Of a stretch of 64,000 bases of DNA, positions 26,058-33,013 are shown piece by piece. The stretch covers positions 124,001 to 188,000 of the forward strand of contig NZ_CAJYPS010000014.1 of the NCBI RefSeq assembly GCF_913777145.1, given 5' to 3'. Numbering within the stretch: the stretch's first letter is position 1; each line of letters opens with the position of its first letter. The stretch comes from an uncultured Roseateles sp. (GTDB lineage: Bacteria > Pseudomonadota > Gammaproteobacteria > Burkholderiales > Burkholderiaceae_C). The notes under the pieces are model-generated. The model was given only the letters and a program-made list of their open reading frames with translations. It was not told the DNA's origin and did no database searches. Both the position numbers and the translations under genes were made by a program.

Positions 26058-26741
26058 TCACCACACCGACAGCGTGCGCGCCAGCACGCGCTGCAGCCAG
26101 CTGCGCGACGAGGCCTCGGACACATCGCCCTGGGCGACGCTTTCCAGGCTGGCGTTCACCACCTCGCCCGAGGGCACGACGTTGCCGGGCTGGATGCTGC
26201 GCGGGTTCACGATGCCGCTGAAGCGCAGCGTGTTCACGCCCTCGTTCAGGCCGACGTTGCGTTCGCCGGCCACCAGCAGGTTGCCGTTGGGCAGCACATT
26301 GATCACCGTGACCGCGATCTGCGTGGAGAAGCTGTTCTCGGTGGTGGTGGTGCCCGTGCCCTTGTAGGAGTCCGAGCCGGAGGCGCTGGCATTCAGGTTC
26401 AGCAGCCGGTCGATGAAACCTATCTTGCTGCTGCCGCCCGGCCCCTTGGAGGCCAGCTGGCTGGCGCGGCTGGTGTCCGTGGTCTGCTTCTGGCTGGCCT
26501 TGAGGGTCTCAGCGATGTCTATCTTCATCGTGTCGCCGACCGCGCTGGGGCGGCGTTCGGCCGAGAACAGGGAGTTGGCGTTCATGCCCGGCTGGAAGAT
26601 GGCGCCGTTGCTGGGTCGTTCCAGGTACAGCGGCGTCTGCAGTGCGGTCGCCACCATGGGGCCGGGGACGGTGGGCGGCGTGCTGCTGCAGGCGGCCAGC
26701 AGCAGGGCCAGCGCGGCGGACAGGGCGTAGCGGGTAGGCAT
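26058..26741 (-). CDS. flgH: Flagellar L-ring lipoprotein FlgH, isolated copy
   Basis: A 227-residue outer-membrane lipoprotein. The lipobox is LLLAACSS near residue 18. The FlgH core follows: SLFSAERRPSAVGDTMKIDIAET, ENSFSTQIAVTVINVLPNGNLLVAGE and LRFSGIVNPRSIQPGNVVPSG. It would form the ring that holds the flagellar rod in the outer membrane. The unusual point is context: no other rod, hook or ring gene is nearby; instead three small unknown genes lie upstream on the same strand. GAGGGACCC precedes the ATG at 26741. Whether this serves the main flagellum or a separate structure is unknown. Confidence 0.9.
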   Translation of the reverse strand: MPTRYALSAALALLLAACSSTPPTVPGPMVATALQTPLYLERPSNGAIFQPGMNANSLFSAERRPSAVGDTMKIDIAETLKASQKQTTDTSRASQLASKGPGGSSKIGFIDRLLNLNASASGSDSYKGTGTTTTENSFSTQIAVTVINVLPNGNLLVAGERNVGLNEGVNTLRFSGIVNPRSIQPGNVVPSGEVVNASLESVAQGDVSEASSRSWLQRVLARTLSVW

Positions 26742-26769
26742 GGGTCCCTCGTGACGGTGTCGGTCGTGT

Positions 26770-27315
26770 TCAGCTGTTGTCATCGGTGATCAGCGCGCGC
26801 ACCACGGGCGAGATCTTGTGGCGGGTGTCGGCCCAGCGGCCCATGCCGTAGTTCGCCTCCGACAGGTAGCTGCTGCTGGCCAGCAGCCGGCCCTCGGCGG
26901 TGTACAGGCTCAGGGCCGCGGCGCTGAGGTTGGCGCGGTAGCCCTTGCCCAGGGGCGGGATGCCCCATTCGATGGTGGCGACATAGCGCAGCCAGACGCT
27001 GCACTCCTGCAGGCCCGTGCCGGCCTCATAGACGCGGCTGTCCACCTGCAGGCCCTTGAGCTCGGCCTGTATGGCCGGTACCAGGTCTTGCAGCGGCGCA
27101 TTGCGGTTGAATTCGATGCACAGACGGCTGACCGTCAGCTCGCCGTGGCGCACGGTGTTGCTGGCCCGGGCCGGGGCCGAGGTCGCCAGCGCGGTCGAGG
27201 CCATGTCGCCACCGGCCCTGATCAGCTCCAGCGTGGGCATGGGGCTCAGCAGCGTGCAGCCGCACAGCAGGGCGGGCAGCAGCAGGCCGGGCAGGAAGCC
27301 GCGTATCGATGCCAT
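26770..27315 (-). CDS. Putative lipoprotein upstream of flgH
   Basis: A 181-residue exported protein that I do not recognise. A lipobox-like LLCGC ends the signal peptide at about residue 20. The mature part contains NTVRHGELTVSRLCIEFNRN, YEAGTGLQECSVWLRYVATI, GYRANLSAAALSLYTAEG and SSSYLSEANYGMGRWAD, with several aromatic positions in a beta-like pattern. It starts nine bases after the stop of the preceding gene with GAGGA overlapping that region, and flgH starts 28 bases downstream. The link to flgH suggests an outer-membrane partner; no function is known. Confidence 0.7.
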   Translation of the reverse strand: MASIRGFLPGLLLPALLCGCTLLSPMPTLELIRAGGDMASTALATSAPARASNTVRHGELTVSRLCIEFNRNAPLQDLVPAIQAELKGLQVDSRVYEAGTGLQECSVWLRYVATIEWGIPPLGKGYRANLSAAALSLYTAEGRLLASSSYLSEANYGMGRWADTRHKISPVVRALITDDNS

Positions 27316-27324
27316 GCCGTCCTC

Positions 27325-27696
27325 TCAAGCCAGCGCGTCCAGCGTGACGCCCACGGCCGCGGCGCCATAGCCGGCAACATCGCTGAGCGCATCGGCCGCG
27401 GAGCCCAGCGCGTCGGACACGCCATTCATGCCCGCGCCCAGTTGTTCGCCCAGCGCACTGAGGCCGGCCTCGGCGCCATCTATCACCTGCGTGACCTCGT
27501 GCTTCACGCCCTGGACCGCGCTGCGGGTGGAGGCGGCCAGCGCGTTGAGGCCTTCGAGGCTGATGCTGGCGGACACGCCGGCGGCCGGCAGGTTCAGGGT
27601 CAGCGACGGCGGGTTGGCGATCGCGGGGCCGACCGACCTGTTGACGCTCAGCGTGGGCGTCAAGGCGGTGGAGCTGAGGCTGGCGATGGAGGTCAT
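27325..27696 (-). CDS. Hypothetical small protein of the flgH operon
   Basis: A 123-residue Ala/Ser-rich protein without signal peptide or cysteine. Its middle, SLEGLNALAASTRSAVQGVKHEVTQ, and the following heptad-like GAEAGLSALGEQLGAGMNG suggest amphipathic helices, as seen in secreted flagellar or type III substrates, but this is only a resemblance. GGAG precedes the ATG at 27696. It is separated by 17 bases from the gene before it and nine from the lipoprotein gene after it. I do not recognise the family. Confidence 0.55.
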   Translation of the reverse strand: MTSIASLSSTALTPTLSVNRSVGPAIANPPSLTLNLPAAGVSASISLEGLNALAASTRSAVQGVKHEVTQVIDGAEAGLSALGEQLGAGMNGVSDALGSAADALSDVAGYGAAAVGVTLDALA

Positions 27697-27713
27697 GGGG
27701 GCTCCCGGGGCGT

Positions 27714-27950
27714 TCAGCGTTGGGCGCCGGCGGTCGGCGCGAACAGGGGGCTGGGCGTGGCGGCCGCGGCGGGCGCGCTGCCGGCGCCGCCCGAGGGTGC
27801 AGCGGCCGGTGCCGCCGCGGCCTGCAGCATCTGGGCGAAGTCACTGCTGGCCGCGGCCGGGGCGGCTGCGCGTGAGGCGTTGCCGTGGGCAAGGGCTGCC
27901 GCCGGGCGGCTCGCATGGCTGGCGGAGGTGGGGCTGGTGCTGGGGGTCAT
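27714..27950 (-). CDS. Hypothetical short Ala/Pro-rich protein, first gene of the flgH group
   Basis: A 78-residue low-complexity protein. One segment, SSDFAQMLQAA, recalls the N-terminus of flagellar hook-length proteins (FliK), the rest is Ala/Pro-rich. No signal peptide. Start uncertain: ATG at 27950 or ten codons earlier at 27980; neither has a convincing ribosome binding site. Evidence for a gene is mainly the operon-like spacing with the next three genes. Confidence 0.4.
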   Translation of the reverse strand: MTPSTSPTSASHASRPAAALAHGNASRAAAPAAASSDFAQMLQAAAAPAAAPSGGAGSAPAAAATPSPLFAPTAGAQR

Positions 27951-28349
27951 GGCGGTCCGACGAAGAAGGTGTGAGGGCATTCTTCGTGGCGCCTGCGCGG
28001 GCTAAAGCGCAATCAGTGCGGAGGGCCGGGGACTGACCTGACCCTCGGTGACATCCGTCACCAAGCGGCGGAAGGGGCGGGTATTGCCCCACCAGTTCCG
28101 CTGTCGGCCTGGCCTGGCCGGCTCTTCGAGGTTTGGGCAGCGCGGTGTTGCCGCTTGATGTTCACCGTGTGCAAGTTTGGACACAAAGGCCGTGGCCTGG
28201 TCCATGGAACAGCGAGCCGACAGTCGGCCATTCCGGCGCGTGCGCGGCGGCGGGCCTGACGCCTGGCAGGTTGCGAAATGGGGCGATTCAGCCGGCCTCA
28301 TGCGCGTCTGGCGTGCACGGGGCCCCGGCTTGGTGCGGTCAGCCGTCGC

Positions 28350-28427
28350 CCTCAGGTCCGGGCCTGGGGACAGGGGCTTGGCACGGGCCTTGCTGCGGGG
28401 GGAGTGCTGCCTGCTGTTGGGCAGTAC
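28350..28427 (+). promoter_or_regulatory. Candidate paired hairpins in the nitrate-operon leader
   Basis: Two stem-loops precede the leader terminator. The first has arms CCTCAGG (28350-28356) and CCTGGGG (28363-28369) around a six-base loop TCCGGG. The second has arms GTGCTGCC (28404-28411) and GGCAGTAC (28420-28427), with a T-G closing pair around GCTGTT. ANTAR proteins bind two neighbouring hairpins with six-base loops that carry A at position 1 and G at position 4; here G4 is kept but A1 is not, so the match is partial. An ANTAR regulator gene lies at the other end of this operon. Confidence 0.35.
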
Positions 28428-28454
28428 CTGTTCCAGGTCCCCGCATTCCCGAGA

Positions 28455-28510
28455 CAAGGGCGTCTGAGCAGTCCACCGCGAGGTGGGCTGGCAGACGCCC
28501 TTGCTGTTTT
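28455..28510 (+). terminator. Leader terminator (attenuator candidate) before nrtA
   Basis: Perfect 12-base arms CAAGGGCGTCTG (28455-28466) and CAGACGCCCTTG (28492-28503) enclose a second stem (GTCCACC-GCGA-GGTGGGC) and are followed by CTGTTTT. This is a terminator-like structure placed 37 bases before the nrtA start codon and on its strand, so transcription would have to read through it for expression. That is the known design of nitrate antitermination leaders in Klebsiella and Pseudomonas. Confidence 0.6.
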
Positions 28511-28547
28511 CGGCCCCGCCATTTCCGCCCTGACACAAGGACGCACC

Positions 28548-29789
28548 ATGCTCGCAGACGACTCCTCCCGCGCCGCGCACCCCAGCCGTCGCCAGTTCCT
28601 GCAGACCGCCGCCGCCACCAGCCTCGGCCTGGCCGGCGGCGCCTGGGCGGCGGGCAGCGACAAGCCCGAGAAGGAGGAGGTCAAGATAGGCTTCATCCCG
28701 CTGACCGATTGCGCCAGCGTCGTGATGGCCTCGGTGCTGGGCTTCGACAAAAAGTACGGCATCAAGATCATTCCCACCAAGGAAGCCTCCTGGGCCGGCG
28801 TGCGCGACAAGCTGGTCAATGGCGACCTGGACATGGCCCATGTGCTGTACGGCCTGCTCTACGGCGTGCACCTGGGCACGGCCGGCCCCAAGAAGGACAT
28901 GGCCGTGCTGATGACGCTGAACAACAACGGCCAGGCCATCACGCTGAGCAAGAAACTGGCGGAGGCCGGCGCGGTGGACGGCGCCAGCCTGGCCAAGGTG
29001 ATGGCCAAGGACAAGCGCGAATACACCTTCGCGCAGACCTTCCCCACCGGCACGCACGCGATGTGGCTGTATTACTGGCTGGCCTCGGTGGGCATCAATC
29101 CGATCAAGGACGCCAAGGTCATCACCGTGCCGCCGCCGCAGATGGTGGCCAATATGCGCATAGGCAACATGGACGGCTTCTGCGTGGGCGAGCCCTGGAA
29201 CCACCGCGCCATCATGGACGGCATAGGCATCACCGCGGTCACCACGCAGGAGATCTGGAAGGACCATCCGGAGAAGGTGCTGGGCTGCACCGGCGAGTTC
29301 GCCAAGAAGTACCCCAATACCGCGCGCGCCGTGGTGATGGCGGTGCTGGAGGCCGGCCGCTGGATAGACGCCAGCCTGTCCAACAAGGCCAAGATGGCCG
29401 ACACCATTGCCGACAAGGCCTATGTGAACACCGGCGTGGACGCGATCAACCAGCGCATCCTGGGCCGCTACCAGAACGGCCTGGGCAAGACCTGGGACGA
29501 CCCCAACCACATGAAGTTCTTCAACGACGGCGCGGTGAACTTCCCCTATCTGTCCGACGGCATGTGGTTCCTGACCCAGCACAAGCGCTGGGGCCTGATC
29601 AAGGAGCACCCGGACTACCTGGCCGTGGCCAGGCAGATCAACCAGATCGAGCTCTACAAGTCCGCCGCGTCCGCGCTGGGCGTGGCCGTGCCCAAGGACC
29701 CGCTGCGCTCGGCCAAGCTGATAGACGGCGTGGTCTGGGACGGCAAGGACCCGAAGAAGTACGCCGACGGTTTCAAGGTCCACGCCTGA
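28548..29789 (+). CDS. nrtA: Nitrate ABC transporter substrate-binding protein
   Basis: A 413-residue periplasmic binding protein of the NrtA/CmpA family. The N-terminus has a Tat signal, SRRQFLQTAAATSLGLAGG, ending near AWAAG. The mature protein shows KIGFIPLTDCASVVMASVLGF, LVNGDLDMAHVLYGLLYG and MRIGNMDGFCVGEPWNHRA, which are family landmarks of the nitrate pocket. AAGGA precedes the ATG at 28548. It is the first gene of a transporter operon followed by permease and ATPase, and the next genes reduce nitrate and nitrite, so nitrate (or nitrite) is the likely ligand. Confidence 0.9.
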   Translation: MLADDSSRAAHPSRRQFLQTAAATSLGLAGGAWAAGSDKPEKEEVKIGFIPLTDCASVVMASVLGFDKKYGIKIIPTKEASWAGVRDKLVNGDLDMAHVLYGLLYGVHLGTAGPKKDMAVLMTLNNNGQAITLSKKLAEAGAVDGASLAKVMAKDKREYTFAQTFPTGTHAMWLYYWLASVGINPIKDAKVITVPPPQMVANMRIGNMDGFCVGEPWNHRAIMDGIGITAVTTQEIWKDHPEKVLGCTGEFAKKYPNTARAVVMAVLEAGRWIDASLSNKAKMADTIADKAYVNTGVDAINQRILGRYQNGLGKTWDDPNHMKFFNDGAVNFPYLSDGMWFLTQHKRWGLIKEHPDYLAVARQINQIELYKSAASALGVAVPKDPLRSAKLIDGVVWDGKDPKKYADGFKVHA

Positions 29790-29834
29790 CGCCCGCGCGT
29801 CACGCCATCCCGCCACCCTCAGCCGGAGCCCACC

Positions 29835-30746
29835 ATGGTGAGTGCTGTCTTCCATAGCCCGATGAACTCTGCTGCCGATGACGACCAAGCCGCCGGCCCG
29901 GCGCCCCTGACGGCGGCGGCCCAACCGGCCAAGTCGGCCGAGAAGCCGGCGGCGCGCCCCACCCGGCTGCCGTATGACTGGCGCGGCCTGTGGCTGCGCG
30001 TGCTGCCGCCGGTGCTGGGCCTGGCGCTGCTGATCGGCGTGTGGGCCTTGCTGACGATGAAGGAGGGCAGCGGCTTCCCGACGCCGGCCCAGACCTGGCA
30101 GGCCGCGGTCAAGCTGTTCGCCGACCCCTTCTACCGCAATGGCCCGAACGATCAGGGCATAGGCTGGAACATCCTGAACTCGCTGTCCCGCGTGGGCCTG
30201 GGCTTCGGGCTGGCGGCGGCGGTGGGCATTCCGCTGGGCTTTCTGATCGGCCGCTTCGAGTTCATCAACCGCATGGCCTCGCCGCTGATCAGCCTGCTCA
30301 AGCCGGTGTCGCCGCTGGCCTGGCTGCCCATAGGCCTCTTGGTGTTCAAGAGCGCCAACCCGGCGGCGATCTGGACCATCTTCATCTGCTCCATCTGGCC
30401 CATGGTGGTGAACACCGCGGTGGGCGTGCAGCGCGTGCCGCAGGACTACCTGAACGTGGCCAAGGTGCTGAACCTCAGCGAGTGGAAGATCCTCACCAAG
30501 ATCCTCTTCCCCTCGGTGCTGCCCTATCTGCTGACCGGCGTGCGCCTGTCGGTGGGCACGGCCTGGCTGGTCATCGTCGCGGCCGAGATGCTGACCGGCG
30601 GCGTGGGCATTGGCTTCTGGGTCTGGGACGAGTGGAACAACCTCAATGTCCAGCACATCATCATCGCGATCTTCGTGATCGGCATTGTCGGCCTGGCGCT
30701 GGAGCAGCTGCTGATGCTGCTGGCCCGCCGCTTCTCCTACGAATAA
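29835..30746 (+). CDS. nrtB: Nitrate ABC transporter permease
   Basis: A 303-residue inner-membrane permease of the NrtB type. A charged Ala/Pro-rich tail of about 45 residues precedes the first helix (VLGLALLIGVWALL). About six hydrophobic segments follow, with the ATPase-contact loop VPQDYLNVAKVLNLSEWKIL near residue 200 and VAAEMLTGGVGIGFWVW near the end, both typical of nitrate/taurine-type permeases. GGAG lies before the ATG. The ATPase gene begins ten bases after the stop. Confidence 0.92.
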   Translation: MVSAVFHSPMNSAADDDQAAGPAPLTAAAQPAKSAEKPAARPTRLPYDWRGLWLRVLPPVLGLALLIGVWALLTMKEGSGFPTPAQTWQAAVKLFADPFYRNGPNDQGIGWNILNSLSRVGLGFGLAAAVGIPLGFLIGRFEFINRMASPLISLLKPVSPLAWLPIGLLVFKSANPAAIWTIFICSIWPMVVNTAVGVQRVPQDYLNVAKVLNLSEWKILTKILFPSVLPYLLTGVRLSVGTAWLVIVAAEMLTGGVGIGFWVWDEWNNLNVQHIIIAIFVIGIVGLALEQLLMLLARRFSYE

Positions 30747-30756
30747 GGAGCACTGC

Positions 30757-31557
30757 ATGAGCGCCTTCATCGACGTGCACGACGCCGGCGTCGTGTTCCC
30801 CACCCGCAAGGGCCCCTTCGTCGCGCTGCGCGACATCGAGCTCAAGATTGACAAGGGCGAGTTCGTCACGCTGATCGGCCACTCGGGCTGCGGCAAGTCC
30901 ACGCTGCTGAACCTGATCGCCGGCCTGCTCAAGCCCACCTCGGGCGCGCTGATCTGCGACGGGCGCGAGATCGCGTCGCCCGGCCCGGAGCGCGCGGTGG
31001 TGTTCCAGAACCACTCGCTGCTGCCCTGGCTGAGCTGCTTCGACAATGTCTACCTCGCGGTGGAGCGCGTGTTCGGCGCCAGCGAGTCCAAGGCCCGGCT
31101 GAAGGCCCGCACCACGGCCGCGCTGGAGCTGGTCAACATGGGCCACGCGGCGGCCAAGCGGCCGCACGAGGTGTCGGGCGGCATGAAGCAGCGCGTGGGC
31201 ATCGCGCGTGCGCTGGCCATGGAGCCCAAGGTGCTGCTGATGGACGAGCCCTTCGGCGCGCTGGACGCGCTGACCCGCGCCAAGCTGCAGGACGAATTGC
31301 TGAAGATCGTGGCCAGAACGCATAGCACGGTGGTGATGGTCACCCACGACGTGGACGAGGCCGTGCTGCTGTCGGACCGCATCGTGATGATGACCAACGG
31401 CCCGGCGGCCACGATAGGCGAGATCCTGCGCGTGGACCTGGCCCGCCCGCGCGACCGCGTGGCGCTGGCCGAAGACCCGGTCTATGTGCACGCCCGCAAG
31501 GCGGTGATCGACTTCCTCTACACCCGCCACGCCCACCCCGAGCCGCAGGCCGCCTGA
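30757..31557 (+). CDS. nrtD: Nitrate ABC transporter ATP-binding protein
   Basis: A 266-residue ATPase with Walker A GHSGCGKST, signature VSGGMKQRVGIARAL and Walker B VLLMDEPFGALD, followed by the H-loop MVTHDVDEAVLLSD. It corresponds to NrtD (single ATPase domain without the binding-protein extension of NrtC). AAGGAG precedes the ATG. It should drive nitrate import together with the two preceding gene products. The ANTAR regulator gene converges on its 3' end. Confidence 0.92.
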   Translation: MSAFIDVHDAGVVFPTRKGPFVALRDIELKIDKGEFVTLIGHSGCGKSTLLNLIAGLLKPTSGALICDGREIASPGPERAVVFQNHSLLPWLSCFDNVYLAVERVFGASESKARLKARTTAALELVNMGHAAAKRPHEVSGGMKQRVGIARALAMEPKVLLMDEPFGALDALTRAKLQDELLKIVARTHSTVVMVTHDVDEAVLLSDRIVMMTNGPAATIGEILRVDLARPRDRVALAEDPVYVHARKAVIDFLYTRHAHPEPQAA

Positions 31558-31592
31558 GCCGGTGCCGGGTTAAGACCTGGCCCCGCGCGGGC

Positions 31593-32813
31593 TCAGGACA
31601 GGATCATCTGCAGGCTGTGCTCGTAGTCCGCGGTCAGGCGGTCGAAGAGCTCCAGCAGCGCGTCGCTGGCCACCACCAGCGCCTGGCGGCCCTCGGGGCC
31701 CTGTGACAGCCGCAGGCCGCGCAGCAGGTTGAGCCACTGCTCGCGCAGCGTGGCCAGCGTGCTGCGGGTGGCTGCGCCGCCCAGCGGCGCCTGCTCCAGC
31801 TCGGCCAGCGTGGCCTCCACCGCGTCCAGCAGCGGGGGCAGGTCTTGCAGCCGCGCGGGCTGGGCCAGCAGCGCGGCCAGCATGGCCTGCTTGGCCAGGC
31901 GCTGCACCCGCATGCGCTGGCGGCCGCACAGGTTCACCAGGCGCAGCGCCTGCCGTGCGCCGCCGGACTCCAGCCGCTCGGTCAGCATCTCGGCACAGGT
32001 GAGCACGGCCTCGGCCAGCGCGTCCGACTGCGCGAGCAGCTCCGCCGTGGGCCGCGGTGCCAGCAGCGGCTTGAGCTGGCGCCAGGCCTGGGCCGTGGCC
32101 TCCAGCGCGTCGCGCAGCGGGCCGGGCTCGCGCAGCGCGGGCAGCGCGGCGACGAAGTCCAGGTTGTCCTGCAACCGGCCCATGGCCATGCCCTGGCTCT
32201 GGCGTGCACGGCGGGCGTCGGGGCCGTCCAGCCGCTCGGCCGCCAGCAGCACCACGCGCTGCGACAGCATGCGCAGCTGGCCCGAGCGGTTCACCGCCTC
32301 CGCCCACTGCGCGGCCTCGGTGATGGCGCGCGATACCTCGCCCACGCGCAGATTGGCCTGCATGGAGGTGCCGCGCAGCAGCCGGAAGGCCTCCTCCTCG
32401 GACAGGCCGCGTGCCTGCATCAGCACGCCCTTGGCGCGGTCTATCCAGCGCCGCTCGTCCAGCTGCTCGCGGGCGCGCGCCAGTTCGGTGCGCCATGCCT
32501 GTTCCCGGTGCCAACGTGCCGCATCGGTGAGCAGCGCGCGCTGCAGCAGCGTCGCATCCGCCAGCACACCCAGCGGCCACAGGCCATCGGCACCGGCGGC
32601 GATCGCGTGGGCCGGGTCGGCGCTGTCCGAGAACAGGCTTTGCGGCCCGCGCGCGGCGTCGCACGCCAGCGCCTGCTCAGAGAGCAGCAGGCGGTGGCAG
32701 GGCGCGTCGGGCGCGGCGGCCGGCCGGCGCAGCGCGGCGAGGTTGCGGGCCCAGTCGGGCCGGCACAACGCGGGGTCGGCCAGCCAGGCGAGGGCGAGTT
32801 CGGCGGTGCTCAT
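31593..32813 (-). CDS. ANTAR regulator with two nitrate P-box-like motifs
   Basis: A 406-residue cytosolic protein. Residues 1-110 look like a degenerate input domain. An ANTAR RNA-binding domain lies at about 115-170 (LDERRWIDRAKGVLMQARG, LSEEEAFRLLRGTSMQANL). It is followed by a long helical part with two copies of the P-box type found in NarX and PilJ-type sensors: NRSGQLRMLSQR near 176 and NLCGRQRMRVQR near 293. ANTAR proteins prevent transcription termination in leader RNAs, so a nitrate-responsive antiterminator for the adjacent nrt operon is the natural reading. Klebsiella NasR has a NIT-ANTAR order; here the sensor part is C-terminal. ATG at 32813 chosen; the frame upstream lacks features. 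Confidence 0.82.
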   Translation of the reverse strand: MSTAELALAWLADPALCRPDWARNLAALRRPAAAPDAPCHRLLLSEQALACDAARGPQSLFSDSADPAHAIAAGADGLWPLGVLADATLLQRALLTDAARWHREQAWRTELARAREQLDERRWIDRAKGVLMQARGLSEEEAFRLLRGTSMQANLRVGEVSRAITEAAQWAEAVNRSGQLRMLSQRVVLLAAERLDGPDARRARQSQGMAMGRLQDNLDFVAALPALREPGPLRDALEATAQAWRQLKPLLAPRPTAELLAQSDALAEAVLTCAEMLTERLESGGARQALRLVNLCGRQRMRVQRLAKQAMLAALLAQPARLQDLPPLLDAVEATLAELEQAPLGGAATRSTLATLREQWLNLLRGLRLSQGPEGRQALVVASDALLELFDRLTADYEHSLQMILS

Positions 32814-33013
32814 GCCCGGGCAGGCGCAAGAAGCATGCGCAGGCATGGAGCTTGCATTCTGCCGGCCTGCAGTGTGACGACGCACTGCCCTGGTGAACCG
32901 ACCCTGTCGCGCGTCGGCGGCCCACCTCCCCACACCCCATCCCTTGCTTGTTTCGCCCGCCCGGAGCGCTGTCGCGTGCCGGGCGATGCCGCATTTCCGA
33001 AAGGACGCCCGCC

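Larger units (their letters stand above)
27951..28547. other. 597-base gap between divergent flgH-group and nitrate-transport genes
   Basis: The longest stretch without a convincing gene. The left part (27951-28340) shows no ORF with family features and no clear promoter. The right part (28348-28547) is the probable transcribed leader of the nitrate operon and holds several hairpins, listed separately. A GACCTGACCC motif that recurs in the window lies at 28035-28044. Confidence 0.6.

Noticed and set aside
28177-28467. 96-codon frame MDTKAVAWSMEQRADS... upstream of nrtA
   Set aside because: No ribosome binding site or family feature, composition of translated GC-rich non-coding DNA, and it runs into the leader terminator.
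28002-31046. 1014-codon minus-strand open frame across the nitrate transporter genes
   Set aside because: It lies opposite well-defined nrtA, nrtB and nrtD genes and its translation is rich in His, Arg and Gln repeats, the usual shadow of high third-position GC.
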